From: Actinomycetota bacterium
GTDB taxonomy: Bacteria > Actinomycetota > Acidimicrobiia > Acidimicrobiales > Acidimicrobiaceae
Reading direction: 5' to 3'
DNA length: 5,441 nt
Assembly: GCA_027318945.1 (NCBI GenBank)
Contig: DAHVOF010000279.1
Location: forward strand, 1-5,441
Positions 1-5,441 of the stretch are shown piece after piece. How positions within the stretch are numbered: the first letter of the stretch is position 1; the number at the start of each line of letters is the position of its first letter. The notes beneath the pieces were generated by a model that saw only the letters and a list, made by a program, of their open reading frames with translations, was not told the DNA's origin and made no database searches. Made by a program: the position numbers and the translations under genes.

Positions 1-1318
1 GCCCCCAATCATGCCCGAGCCTTCTTGCAATGTCGCAAAGAATCTCGATATCGTCACGCGCGTTTCCAGGCGGCTTGAGCGCTCTTCGTATCCTTTGCAC
101 CCTGCGTTCGCTGGACGTTACAGTTCCATCGGACTCCACCCAGTTAGCCGAGGCAGGAAGCACTACTGTGGCCAACTCCGCGGTTTTCGTTAAAAATATG
201 TCCTGCACCACCAGATGCTCGAGGCCCTTGAGAAGGCTTATTGCGTGAGCAACGTTTGCTTCGGACTGAGCCGGGTTCTCACCGATGACGTAGAGGCTTC
301 TAAGTTCGCCTCGTTCCATGGCATCGAACATTTGTGACAGATGCCAGCCGCGCTTGGCAGGAATGTTGGTTCCCCATCTCGTCTCAAATCTAAGTCGCGC
401 CCGCTCGTCAGTTTCGACATCCTGGAAGCCCGGGAGCTTATTCGGGAGCGCCCCCATATCACCGCCACCCTGGACATTGTTCTGACCTCTCAAGGGAACG
501 ATTCCCGATCCCCATCTGCCGACGTGGCCGGTCAGCAGTGCAAGGTTGATAAGTGCAAAGACGTTGTCAGTTCCATTGTGATGTTCTGTAATTCCCAAAG
601 TCCAGCAGAGCTGCGCTCTATCAGCTTTCGCGTAAGCATGGGCCACTGATTTTATTAGAGCCGCGGGTACCGATGTGAGCCGCTCGCCTTCTTCGAGTGT
701 GAATGACTCTACGGACTTGGCGTAATCTTCAAAACCAGAAGTTGCGCGCGTGATGAACTCTTCGTTTACCAGATTGGCATGGATGATCTCTCGAGCAATG
801 GTATTTGCCAGCGCGATATCAGACCCAACGTCCAAACCGAGCCACGCGTCTGCCCACTGGGCTGAGGTCGTCTTTCTTGGATCGACTACGTAAAGCTTGG
901 CTCCATGGTGAATTCCTTTCAGGACATGGTGGAAGAAGATTGGGTGGGCTTCCCGGGCGTTTGAACCCCACATAATTATGACGTCCGTCTCTTCCGCTTC
1001 CTTGTAGGAACTCGTTCCGCCACCAGCTCCAAACACTGTCGCCAGACCGGCGACGCTGGGAGCGTGTCAGGTGCGGTTGCAACTGTCGATATTGTTGCTT
1101 CCCATCACCGATCGGATGAACTTCTGTGCGATGAAGTTGAGTTCGTTGGTCGCCTTCGAACAGCTGAACATGCCGAAGGAGTTGGTCGCACCTTGATCGA
1201 TTGCCTTTTTGAATCCTTTTGCGGCAACATCAAGTGCCTCGTCCCACGTTGCGACCCTAAGGTTGCCTGATTGGTCTCGCACGAGAGGATCAGTTAGCCG
1301 GCTGTATTGTTTGCTCAT
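1..1318 (-). CDS. fdhA: Selenocysteine-containing formate dehydrogenase catalytic (alpha) subunit, 3' end beyond window
   Basis: Molybdopterin (bis-MGD) subunit that oxidises formate to CO2, or runs the reverse reaction, in the cytoplasm. The sequence shows 439 codons in one frame, interrupted only by TGA at codon 84 (1067-1069). That TGA lies in CNRT-U-HAPSV, exactly where FdhF/FdhA enzymes carry the Mo-ligating Sec or Cys next to a conserved His (H85 here). Family motifs continue after it: VDPRKT (about 145-150), TGHVGRWG (263-270), PLRGQNNVQG (275-284; R277 and Q279 correspond to R333 and Q335 of E. coli FDH-H), DMGALPN (287-293), IGENPAQS (345-352) and SERRVQR (403-409). I chose the ATG at 1318 because AGGTGG (1327-1332) lies 8 bases upstream; an in-frame GTG at 1330 overlaps that site. 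The frame is closed by stops just upstream, so the usual N-terminal [4Fe-4S] domain, with its four Cys and the conserved Lys, is absent. The C-terminal part runs off the window. Identification is firm; Sec decoding is inferred. Confidence 0.93.
1026..1069 (-). promoter_or_regulatory. Sec UGA codon and bacterial SECIS hairpin inside fdhA
   Basis: The TGA at 1067-1069 is followed by 12 bases and then a perfect 6-bp stem, GTCGCC (1049-1054) with GGCGAC (1038-1043), closed by the loop GGTCT (1044-1048). The loop begins 18 bases after the TGA. From my knowledge of E. coli fdhF, its SECIS also has a GGUCU loop starting 18 bases after UGA, where SelB binds. An outer 5-bp pairing, GCTCC (1059-1063) with GGAGC (1026-1030), can extend the structure. 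The loop is read as Gly-Leu within SVAGL, so it serves coding and recoding at once. Confidence 0.85.
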
Positions 1319-1671
1319 TGGTGCCACCACCTGTCATGAGTTGGGTTATTTAAGATTCTGACACTTTTGAAATCGTAAGTAACGCTAGCAGAACTGGATT
1401 TTAGAGTTCAACGAATAGGTTGTCGCTAATACAATACCGCTATCGGCTTAGCTAGTGGCGAACCCGGCAAAATTCGCATAGGTCTGAGTAAAGTGGCCTG
1501 TCTGCAGGCGGCTCTAGTCGGACGGTGATTTCCGCGGCACCAACATCCTGGCTCCGACAAGGCCTAGATCATTGAGTGTCCTTTGTATCGGAACGACGGG
1601 GCTGAAGTGAATCATCTTGATCAAGCTGATATCGAAGTTAAAGCTACAATGCCGGAAATCCGGCATATTTG
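1319..1671 (-). other. Intergenic leader between the tRNA cluster and fdhA
   Basis: About 350 bases without a supported gene. It holds the ribosome binding site of fdhA (AGGTGG, 1327-1332) and, at the far side, the hairpin following tRNA-Phe. All three minus-strand frames contain stops just upstream of the fdhA start, so no N-terminal extension of the enzyme is hidden here. A possible but weak promoter reads TTGAAC, an 18-base gap and TAGCGT on the minus strand (about 1380-1415). A small hairpin GCCTG-CAGA-CAGGC lies at 1496-1509. I see no tRNA, riboswitch or clear operator. Confidence 0.4.
1649..1666 (-). terminator. Terminator-like hairpin after tRNA-Phe
   Basis: A perfect 7-bp stem, ATGCCGG and CCGGCAT, encloses a 4-base loop and begins 5 bases after the 3' end of tRNA-Phe. 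The run of T that should follow is short and broken (TGTAGCTTTAA), so it may be a weak intrinsic terminator or simply a 3' boundary for tRNA processing. Confidence 0.5.
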
Positions 1672-1744
1672 TGGTCGAGACCGGTGTCGATCCGGTGACC
1701 TCACGCTTTTCAGGCGCGCGCTCTACCAGCTGAGCTACTCGACC
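1672..1744 (-). tRNA. tRNA-Phe (GAA)
   Basis: A complete cloverleaf. The acceptor is GGTCGAG (1738-1744) with CTCGACC (1673-1679) and discriminator A at 1672. The D-arm is GCTC/GAGC. The anticodon stem CGCGC/GCGTG (one G-U pair) encloses the loop CTGAAAA, giving anticodon GAA. The T-stem is ACCGG/CCGGT. CCA is not encoded. The T-loop reads ATCGACA where TTCGANN is expected, so position 54 is A instead of the nearly invariant T. It is the last gene of the Glu-Asp-Phe cluster. Confidence 0.95.
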
Positions 1745-1747
1745 CCC

Positions 1748-1763
1748 AACGGATATATCCGTT
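1748..1763. repeat. 16-bp perfect palindrome between tRNA-Asp and tRNA-Phe
   Basis: AACGGATATATCCGTT is its own reverse complement and fills most of the 21-base spacer between the two tRNA genes. In RNA it could fold into a short hairpin of about 6 bp, which may mark the spacer for tRNA processing. In DNA it could equally be a dimer binding site. The symmetry is seen directly; the role is not known. Confidence 0.6.
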
Positions 1764-1765
1764 TG

Positions 1766-1840
1766 CGGACCTGACGGGATTTGAACCCGCGACCTTCGGC
1801 TTGACAGGCCGACGTGCACTCCAAGCTGCACCACAGGTCC
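1766..1840 (-). tRNA. tRNA-Asp (GTC)
   Basis: The acceptor GGACCTG (1834-1840) pairs with CAGGTCC (1767-1773), with discriminator G at 1766. The D-arm is GTGC/GCAC. The anticodon stem TCGGC/GCCGA encloses CTGTCAA, giving anticodon GTC. The T-arm is GCGGG-TTCAAAT-CCCGT. The length is 75 bases without CCA, which is not encoded. It lies 58 bases after the encoded CCA end of tRNA-Glu and 21 bases before tRNA-Phe. Confidence 0.97.
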
Positions 1841-1898
1841 CGGCGGACTACACATAGCCCGGGTAAAACCAAAAGCATAGCTACTCCAGACGAGATTC

Positions 1899-1974
1899 TG
1901 GCACCCCCAACGGGATTTGAACCCGTGTTACCGCCGTGAAAGGGCGAGGTCCTAGGCCGCTAGACGATGGGGGC
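1899..1974 (-). tRNA. tRNA-Glu (TTC) with encoded CCA
   Basis: The acceptor GCCCCCA (1968-1974) pairs with TGGGGGT (1903-1909). The first pair is G1-U72, as in actinobacterial tRNA-Glu. The discriminator is G, followed by an encoded CCA (1899-1901). The anticodon stem TCGCC/GGCGG encloses CTTTCAC, giving anticodon TTC. The T-arm is ACGGG-TTCAAAT-CCCGT. It starts 21 bases after the stop codon of the upstream protein gene. No convincing own promoter fits in that gap beyond a -10-like TAGTAT (1993-1998), so it may be co-transcribed with the protein operon. Confidence 0.97.
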
Positions 1975-1995
1975 ATTTAGCAGCGAGAGTCAATA

Positions 1996-3288
1996 CTAGT
2001 AGGTCGCCCGCGGGTTTCCGATTGAAAACCATTCAGAGCCGCCAGGAATATCTCTCACCTCGATTCCTAGCCCGCTGAGCGCGTTTCGAATCCGGTCTGC
2101 CTGATCCCAGCGCCTTTCCGATCTGGCCTCCAGTCTGAGAGTCAAGATAAGATCCAGATATGGACCGAATATTTCTTTAGGTTCGCGAGCGCCTCCCCTG
2201 GCGAATTCGCCCATATCTACAATCATTGAATGCAGAGCAATATTTGCGAACGTTATCTCATCTCGCTGTTCAGGATCAGATCCCCGACGGTCTATCTCTG
2301 AATGCAGCGTGAGAATTGCCCTGATAGCACTGTCTACGTTTCTTTCTGAGATCGATTGATCAAAGCCAAGTTTTAATGCGTCAACGAGCTTTCCCAGTGA
2401 GGATTGACCCACTGTGCTATCGGATACGGGGTGGATGGGTGTATCGCTGTTCTTGACGCGTGGGTGTGTAGACGAATCCTTCTCGAACAAGTGCCGCACG
2501 TCACGAAAGTGTGCCAGTGGCAATTCCGTCCCGCTTTTGAGGATTGCCTGGCGATCCTCACTTCGGACGGTGACTGTGCCGATGCCGCTCACTCTGACGG
2601 ATTCGGCAGAAAAGTCGATGGTGAGTGCCGTGTGTTCATCAATGCCATAGATTGCGGAGCCGCTCTCAAGTTTTGACTCCAGCAGGTGTAGGCGCTCTTT
2701 GCCAAGGTAGCAGTAACGCGTGTCGTGGTTTTTGCCCTCGGAGTTGTTGAAGTGTGGAATTATGGCTCCATTGATTCCGAAAGGTCCAAGGATGTCGAGC
2801 CCGTCGACCCACGTCGGCTCCTCGCCGACTTTGTATGTCTCGTACACTGGAATGGTATGGCTTCCCAGGGTAAGTGCTGCGGCACTCGAAAACACTATTA
2901 CGGCTGGACCTTTCGACAACTTCTTGGTCAATACCTTGGGGACGGGCGTGTTCTTCCATTGCCTGAGCGCATAAGTTGGACTTCCTGGTCCTGCGAAGAT
3001 GTAGTCGGCCCGATCTAGTTTGTAAAAGAACCGGTCCCTTTCAAGCGGTTCGACCAAAGCTGATTTGAACGAAGCTAATTCCGCGTCGATATTGAGCGAG
3101 ATCTTGAAATACTCCACCGCTCTCGCGGTAATGTAGTCTGCGTTGCTTTGGAACCCATAAGGCGTGTCAAGGATTACGCAATTAAAACTTCGGCCGAAAG
3201 CTGCAGCATTTTCTCGGTGGACTTTCACCATGGTGGGAGATGTTTCTCCCGAGCCCATGATCGTTAGGATCCTCGGGGTTGTTGTCAC
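1996..3288 (-). CDS. Peptidase S51/class-I-amidotransferase-like protein with CysRS-type C-terminal domain
   Basis: A 430-residue predicted cytoplasmic protein with two parts. Residues about 5-225 resemble peptidase S51 and cyanophycinase folds: MGSGETSPTM (11-20), DTPYGF (41-46), GPGSPTYAL (100-108), a nucleophile-elbow-like FSSAAAL with candidate Ser135, IPHFN with candidate His179, and YGIDEHTAL (214-222). Residues about 300-420 resemble the C-terminal tail of cysteinyl-tRNA synthetase, ending LEARSERRWDQADRIRNAL and IEVRDIPGGSEW. There is no HIGH/KMSKS catalytic domain, so it is not a CysRS. A region of about 40 residues rich in Ser, Thr, Pro and His (about 265-300) links them. The start is GTG at 3288, overlapping the TGA of the upstream gene (GTGA), with GGGAGGGG (3297-3304) 8 bases upstream inside that gene, so translation is probably coupled. 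The fold is well supported; the substrate and any tRNA contact are unknown. Confidence 0.85.
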   Translation of the reverse strand: MTTTPRILTIMGSGETSPTMVKVHRENAAAFGRSFNCVILDTPYGFQSNADYITARAVEYFKISLNIDAELASFKSALVEPLERDRFFYKLDRADYIFAGPGSPTYALRQWKNTPVPKVLTKKLSKGPAVIVFSSAAALTLGSHTIPVYETYKVGEEPTWVDGLDILGPFGINGAIIPHFNNSEGKNHDTRYCYLGKERLHLLESKLESGSAIYGIDEHTALTIDFSAESVRVSGIGTVTVRSEDRQAILKSGTELPLAHFRDVRHLFEKDSSTHPRVKNSDTPIHPVSDSTVGQSSLGKLVDALKLGFDQSISERNVDSAIRAILTLHSEIDRRGSDPEQRDEITFANIALHSMIVDMGEFARGGAREPKEIFGPYLDLILTLRLEARSERRWDQADRIRNALSGLGIEVRDIPGGSEWFSIGNPRATY

Positions 3289-4142
3289 GAGAGGATCCCC
3301 TCCCTGAGTTCTGTATCAAGCAGATTGGCAAACCGAACCGGGTATTGCGCGTGCAGGTCGTGGTCTGCGGGGGTGAACCAGACAGATTTGGAGCTTTTCG
3401 CCGAATTCGTGAGTCTTGCTATGCCGTCTGCCTTCGGTTGATCTCTAGAGGGGTCGCTTCCTGCGGCCACGAAGAGTATCGGTACGGTCAGAGTGGAACA
3501 GACGTCAAACGGATTGAATTGCCAGAGGTGCCAAAGGATCTGAAAATGGTTGTCGCGGCTCAGCCACGGCCTGAACGTTCCGTCGGGAAGTCGTTCCATG
3601 TTGGCCAGGACTCCCTGGATCCCACCCTCGGGCCAGTCTGGATGGCTGGCCCTTACTAGCGACTCGAAGTGCTCCCAGGGAATACCCAGCATGTTCGGGG
3701 GCGCAAGTGCCGTTTTGCACTTTGACCAATCGGGGAAACTTTCGGAAAGCGCTGTCATTCCACCGTCAACCGCTACTACCCCTTTTACGAGATCGGGGTA
3801 TTTGGAGGCAAATGATTCTGCGACCGCTGCTCCCCACGATTGCCCTACGATTATGGGTTTGCCAAAGCCGGCGGTCGTTTGCAGCTCCCTGGTAACTACA
3901 GCCAGATCCTGTGATATCGTCGCGAAGTCGTATCCAGTGCCTGGCTTGTCAGATTTTCCGTGACCACGCTGGTCAATCATTGCAACGCCATGACCCATGC
4001 TTCTCAATTCATTCGCGACCCCGTCCCAAATGCGTGCATTCGATGCAAGGCCGTGCACAAGTAAAAAGCTGTCTCGATTTCCATCCTCGAAGTCCACCGT
4101 TACGCTGCAGTCATCGCTTACTCTCACTGACGCCATTTTCAT
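3285..4142 (-). CDS. Alpha/beta hydrolase
   Basis: A 285-residue single-domain enzyme of the alpha/beta hydrolase superfamily, without a signal peptide. LLVHG (27-31) forms the oxyanion-hole strand, DQRGHGKSDKP (57-67) is the family signature, and GQSWGA (100-105) is the nucleophile elbow with Ser102. Asp230 in AAGSD and His261 in ADHDLHAQYP complete a plausible triad. A lid-like stretch lies at about 128-205. The substrate cannot be told; esterase, lactonase or haloalkane-type activities are all possible, and the order Ser-Asp-His suits an esterase-like enzyme. No Shine-Dalgarno sequence precedes the ATG at 4142, but TACATT (4146-4151) lies 3 bases upstream, so a leaderless or nearly leaderless message is possible. 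The frame stays open for 114 more codons upstream without a start codon. Its last four bases overlap the next gene, indicating an operon. Confidence 0.9.
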   Translation of the reverse strand: MKMASVRVSDDCSVTVDFEDGNRDSFLLVHGLASNARIWDGVANELRSMGHGVAMIDQRGHGKSDKPGTGYDFATISQDLAVVTRELQTTAGFGKPIIVGQSWGAAVAESFASKYPDLVKGVVAVDGGMTALSESFPDWSKCKTALAPPNMLGIPWEHFESLVRASHPDWPEGGIQGVLANMERLPDGTFRPWLSRDNHFQILWHLWQFNPFDVCSTLTVPILFVAAGSDPSRDQPKADGIARLTNSAKSSKSVWFTPADHDLHAQYPVRFANLLDTELREGILS

Positions 4143-4329
4143 GGTAATGTAAACCGCAATCAGTGAACCAGTATTTCCTTTGGGAGAATTGGTGGTGTTT
4201 AGCTGGGAGGTTTCGCCCTTGTATTTGGGCTCGCGGCACTGTGCGTATTTGAGTAGGTGTTCGAGGACTCGTTTGACAAGTACGGTCGTCGAGAGAGACT
4301 GTAGTGGCAGTGTCTTTTTCTGATAGGGC

Positions 4330-4355
4330 CCTGGAAATATCTCGCTATTTCCAGG
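4330..4355. repeat. 10-bp perfect inverted repeat
   Basis: CCTGGAAATA and TATTTCCAGG are perfect complements around a 6-base loop (TCTCGC). No T-run follows on either strand, so it is not a typical intrinsic terminator. It lies about 190 bases upstream of the hydrolase start, where it could be an operator or an RNA stem in a long leader. Confidence 0.6.
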
Positions 4356-4697
4356 TAAAAGTTTGCTGGCTTGATTTTGAACTTCTGGAGCTTGGCGTTC
4401 TTCTAGTTGGCTTCGAAAACGCTGCCTTGCATTGTTGGAGTAAATGCCTTCATAGGGCTGATCCTCTCTTTTCCAACGTGTGCCTCAAATGCTGACCTTC
4501 AAAAGCACTGGATGACGAAATATTGTCGCCGTCATTCCATTTCTGAAGTTGAGAACTGCGCAGCCTTCATCGACTCCGCGCTCGTTACGCACCGCCAGGC
4601 CGTGAATCGGTTCAGAAAGTTCGCCTGATGCTTCGAGGGCCGGACACGTCTGAGACGCGCCAGCATCTTTGAGCGATCCGCCATAAATCCGTCCTCA

Positions 4698-4728
4698 CTA
4701 TCGAGAGTCGTCTTGACGATCGAGATAG
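4698..4728 (-). terminator. Imperfect hairpin just after the DUF2017 stop codon
   Basis: On the minus strand CTATC pairs with GATAG, and an inner TCGT-CAAG-ACGA stem-loop stacks inside, beginning 10 bases after the stop codon. The stem is interrupted and no T-run follows, so termination is only suggested by its position at the end of the clpS-DUF2017 operon. Confidence 0.3.
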
Positions 4729-4738
4729 CATATTGGAG

Positions 4739-5200
4739 CTACTTCATATTTTGTATCTCTTCGATGAACATTCCTTGCAAGAAGGTAAGCAAATCATAGA
4801 TAACGTGCCCCTCGTAGTTTGGGTCGCTTGGATCTACGAGTGGCTGGTCTTCTGTGATGTCAAGTGCAGTTCCGAGCACGAGCCGCATGTCGTTGAGAGC
4901 CCCGATCCATGCTAAGGCTTCAGCTTCGCTCAATACCGATTTGGAAATGCTGTCTCCGAATAAGTCAAGGTTCTCGCGGTGGTGGTGAGCTAGGGGCTTA
5001 CGGGTTAGTTGCTCGAAGTCCATCTCCATCTCAGGCGATCCCTGGTATGCGATTGGGTAGATACGCCGGGAGGCTGGAGAGCCCTCCTCTATGTGCGAAA
5101 GCGTCATATCTTTGAGGTCAGCGAGGAGTCTGCGAATTTTCGGGTGCAGTTCAAGCCGGAATGTGTCAGCCCCGGTTCTCTGGATTTCCCGCTTCGCCAA
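4739..5200 (-). CDS. DUF2017 family protein
   Basis: A 153-residue soluble protein of unknown function that is common in actinobacteria next to clpS. It is mostly helical in appearance. The family-like parts are RRIYPIAYQGSPE (45-57), FEQLTR (62-67), SEAEALAWIGALNDMRLVLG (91-110) followed by TALDITE (111-117), and a C-terminal YDLLTFLQGMFIEEI (135-149). There are no signal peptide, membrane segment, cysteine pairs or visible catalytic motif. The likely start is TTG at 5200, with AGGA (5207-5210) 6 bases upstream inside the end of clpS; only 2 bases separate it from the clpS stop. This arrangement indicates co-expression and a possible link to ClpS/Clp proteolysis, though the link rests on neighbourhood alone. 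Confidence 0.85.
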   Translation of the reverse strand: MAKREIQRTGADTFRLELHPKIRRLLADLKDMTLSHIEEGSPASRRIYPIAYQGSPEMEMDFEQLTRKPLAHHHRENLDLFGDSISKSVLSEAEALAWIGALNDMRLVLGTALDITEDQPLVDPSDPNYEGHVIYDLLTFLQGMFIEEIQNMK

Positions 5201-5202
5201 TG

Positions 5203-5441
5203 TCAGTCCTGTTCAATCGTGGCCCATAGGCCGTACTCGTGCAACCTATAGGCGTCAATTTCCGCTTTTTCGCGATTTCCCGAAGCCACAACTGCCTTTC
5301 CCTTTGTATGGACCTCCATCATCAGTTGCTGCGCCTTGTCGAGCGAATAGCCGAACAACCGTTGGAGCACCCACGTCACATAGGTCATTAGGTTGATTGG
5401 ATCGTTCCAAACAACGATCTTGTACGGTCGATCTTCCTGAA
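5203..5441 (-). CDS. clpS: ATP-dependent Clp protease adaptor ClpS, 5' end beyond window
   Basis: ClpS brings proteins with N-degron residues to the ClpC/ClpA unfoldase for degradation by ClpP. The visible 78 residues include almost the whole folded domain. YKIVVWNDPINLMTYVTWV (6-24) holds the Asn-Asp pair (N12, D13) and the hydrophobic pocket Met18, and LMMEVHTKGKAVV (39-51) holds His44, which matches the substrate-binding His of the family. The usual NDD is NDP here, as in many actinobacterial homologues. The frame is open to the right edge, so the start and the flexible N-terminal tail are missing. It is the first visible gene of the operon with DUF2017. Confidence 0.95.
   Translation of the reverse strand, partial: QEDRPYKIVVWNDPINLMTYVTWVLQRLFGYSLDKAQQLMMEVHTKGKAVVASGNREKAEIDAYRLHEYGLWATIEQD

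Larger units (their letters stand above)
4143..4738. other. Gene-poor region between the DUF2017 gene and the alpha/beta hydrolase
   Basis: Nearly 600 bases without a gene I can support. On the minus strand, the hydrolase frame runs open from 4143 back to a TGA at 4485-4487. That is 114 codons with no ATG, GTG or TTG, and the frame continues to a TAG-TGA pair at 4695-4700. The translation has no recognisable domain. A 50-codon frame (4532-4684, minus) starts at ATG with GAGG 8 bases before it and encodes a basic peptide beginning MADRSKMLARLRR; it resembles nothing I know. Plus-strand frames at 4304-4495 and 4407-4628 look like chance. The region may be decayed coding sequence or regulatory DNA. 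Confidence 0.4.

Noticed and set aside
1067..1330. Reading this as an 83- to 87-residue truncated FDH pseudogene ending at TGA
   Set aside because: The frame after TGA carries the rest of the FDH fold without a shift, the TGA is at the catalytic Sec position and a SECIS-like hairpin follows.
1319..1671. tRNA-Sec (selC) near the selenoprotein gene
   Set aside because: No long acceptor/variable-arm tRNA and no TCA anticodon loop found on either strand; the machinery must be elsewhere.
1514..1855. 113-codon minus-strand frame
   Set aside because: It runs through tRNA-Asp and tRNA-Phe and the hairpin after them; its translation (GRVAQLVERAPEKREVTGSTPVS-like) is the well-known artefact of translating tRNA genes.
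3279..3963. Plus-strand frames of 126 and 137 codons
   Set aside because: They are antisense to the alpha/beta hydrolase, whose motifs are unmistakable, and show no domain.
4273..4305. TTGACA on the plus strand as a promoter
   Set aside because: No acceptable -10 box at 16-19 bases and no plus-strand gene downstream.
4532..4684. 50-codon basic small protein on the minus strand with a passable ribosome binding site
   Set aside because: No similarity that I recognise and it overlaps another equally open frame; recorded within the gene-poor region only.
4490..4690. Faint resemblance of one minus-strand frame (GCAVLNFRNGMTATI) to a Gfo/Idh/MocA oxidoreductase segment
   Set aside because: Only about 15 residues, no Rossmann motif nearby and no start codon; likely chance.
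1..5441. CRISPR array, insertion sequence or phage genes
   Set aside because: No regularly spaced direct repeats, transposase motifs or terminal inverted repeats were seen.

Overview
The window looks like chromosomal DNA from an uncultured actinobacterium, possibly an Acidimicrobiia-like lineage. The GC content is moderate, near one half by eye. The evidence is a clpS-DUF2017 gene pair, a Glu-Asp-Phe tRNA cluster whose tRNA-Glu has the G1-U72 pair seen in actinobacteria, and a peptidase S51-like/CysRS-tail fusion protein that I know from actinobacterial genomes. Every supported gene lies on the minus strand, so the window is read from right to left. No mobile element, phage gene or CRISPR array is visible.

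Right end (about 4739-5441): the 3' part of clpS (N-end-rule adaptor of the Clp protease), followed after 2 bases by a DUF2017 gene. This is a protein-turnover operon. It is followed by an almost 600-base stretch with no convincing gene (4143-4738), which holds two inverted repeats and an unusually long stop-free frame running into the next gene.

Middle (about 1640-4142): an alpha/beta hydrolase overlaps by 4 bases (GTGA) with a 430-residue protein that joins a peptidase S51/class-I-amidotransferase-like domain to a cysteinyl-tRNA-synthetase-type C-terminal tail. Its stop codon lies 21 bases before tRNA-Glu, which is followed by tRNA-Asp and tRNA-Phe and then a terminator-like hairpin. The short distances suggest that the tRNAs may be reached by transcription from the protein operon.

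Left end (1-1318): a formate dehydrogenase catalytic subunit. Simple ORF calling splits it at an in-frame TGA, but this TGA falls exactly on the catalytic Sec/Cys position of the family. It is followed by a 6-bp hairpin with a GGUCU loop at the spacing found in the Escherichia coli fdhF SECIS element, and the frame stays open and clearly homologous for 355 more codons to the window edge. I read it as one selenoprotein gene, not a pseudogene. The protein starts inside the usual FdhA fold and lacks the N-terminal [4Fe-4S] domain, so that domain probably sits on another polypeptide outside the window, or the gene is an unusual variant. The organism should therefore encode SelA, SelB, SelD and tRNA-Sec elsewhere; none of these is in this window.
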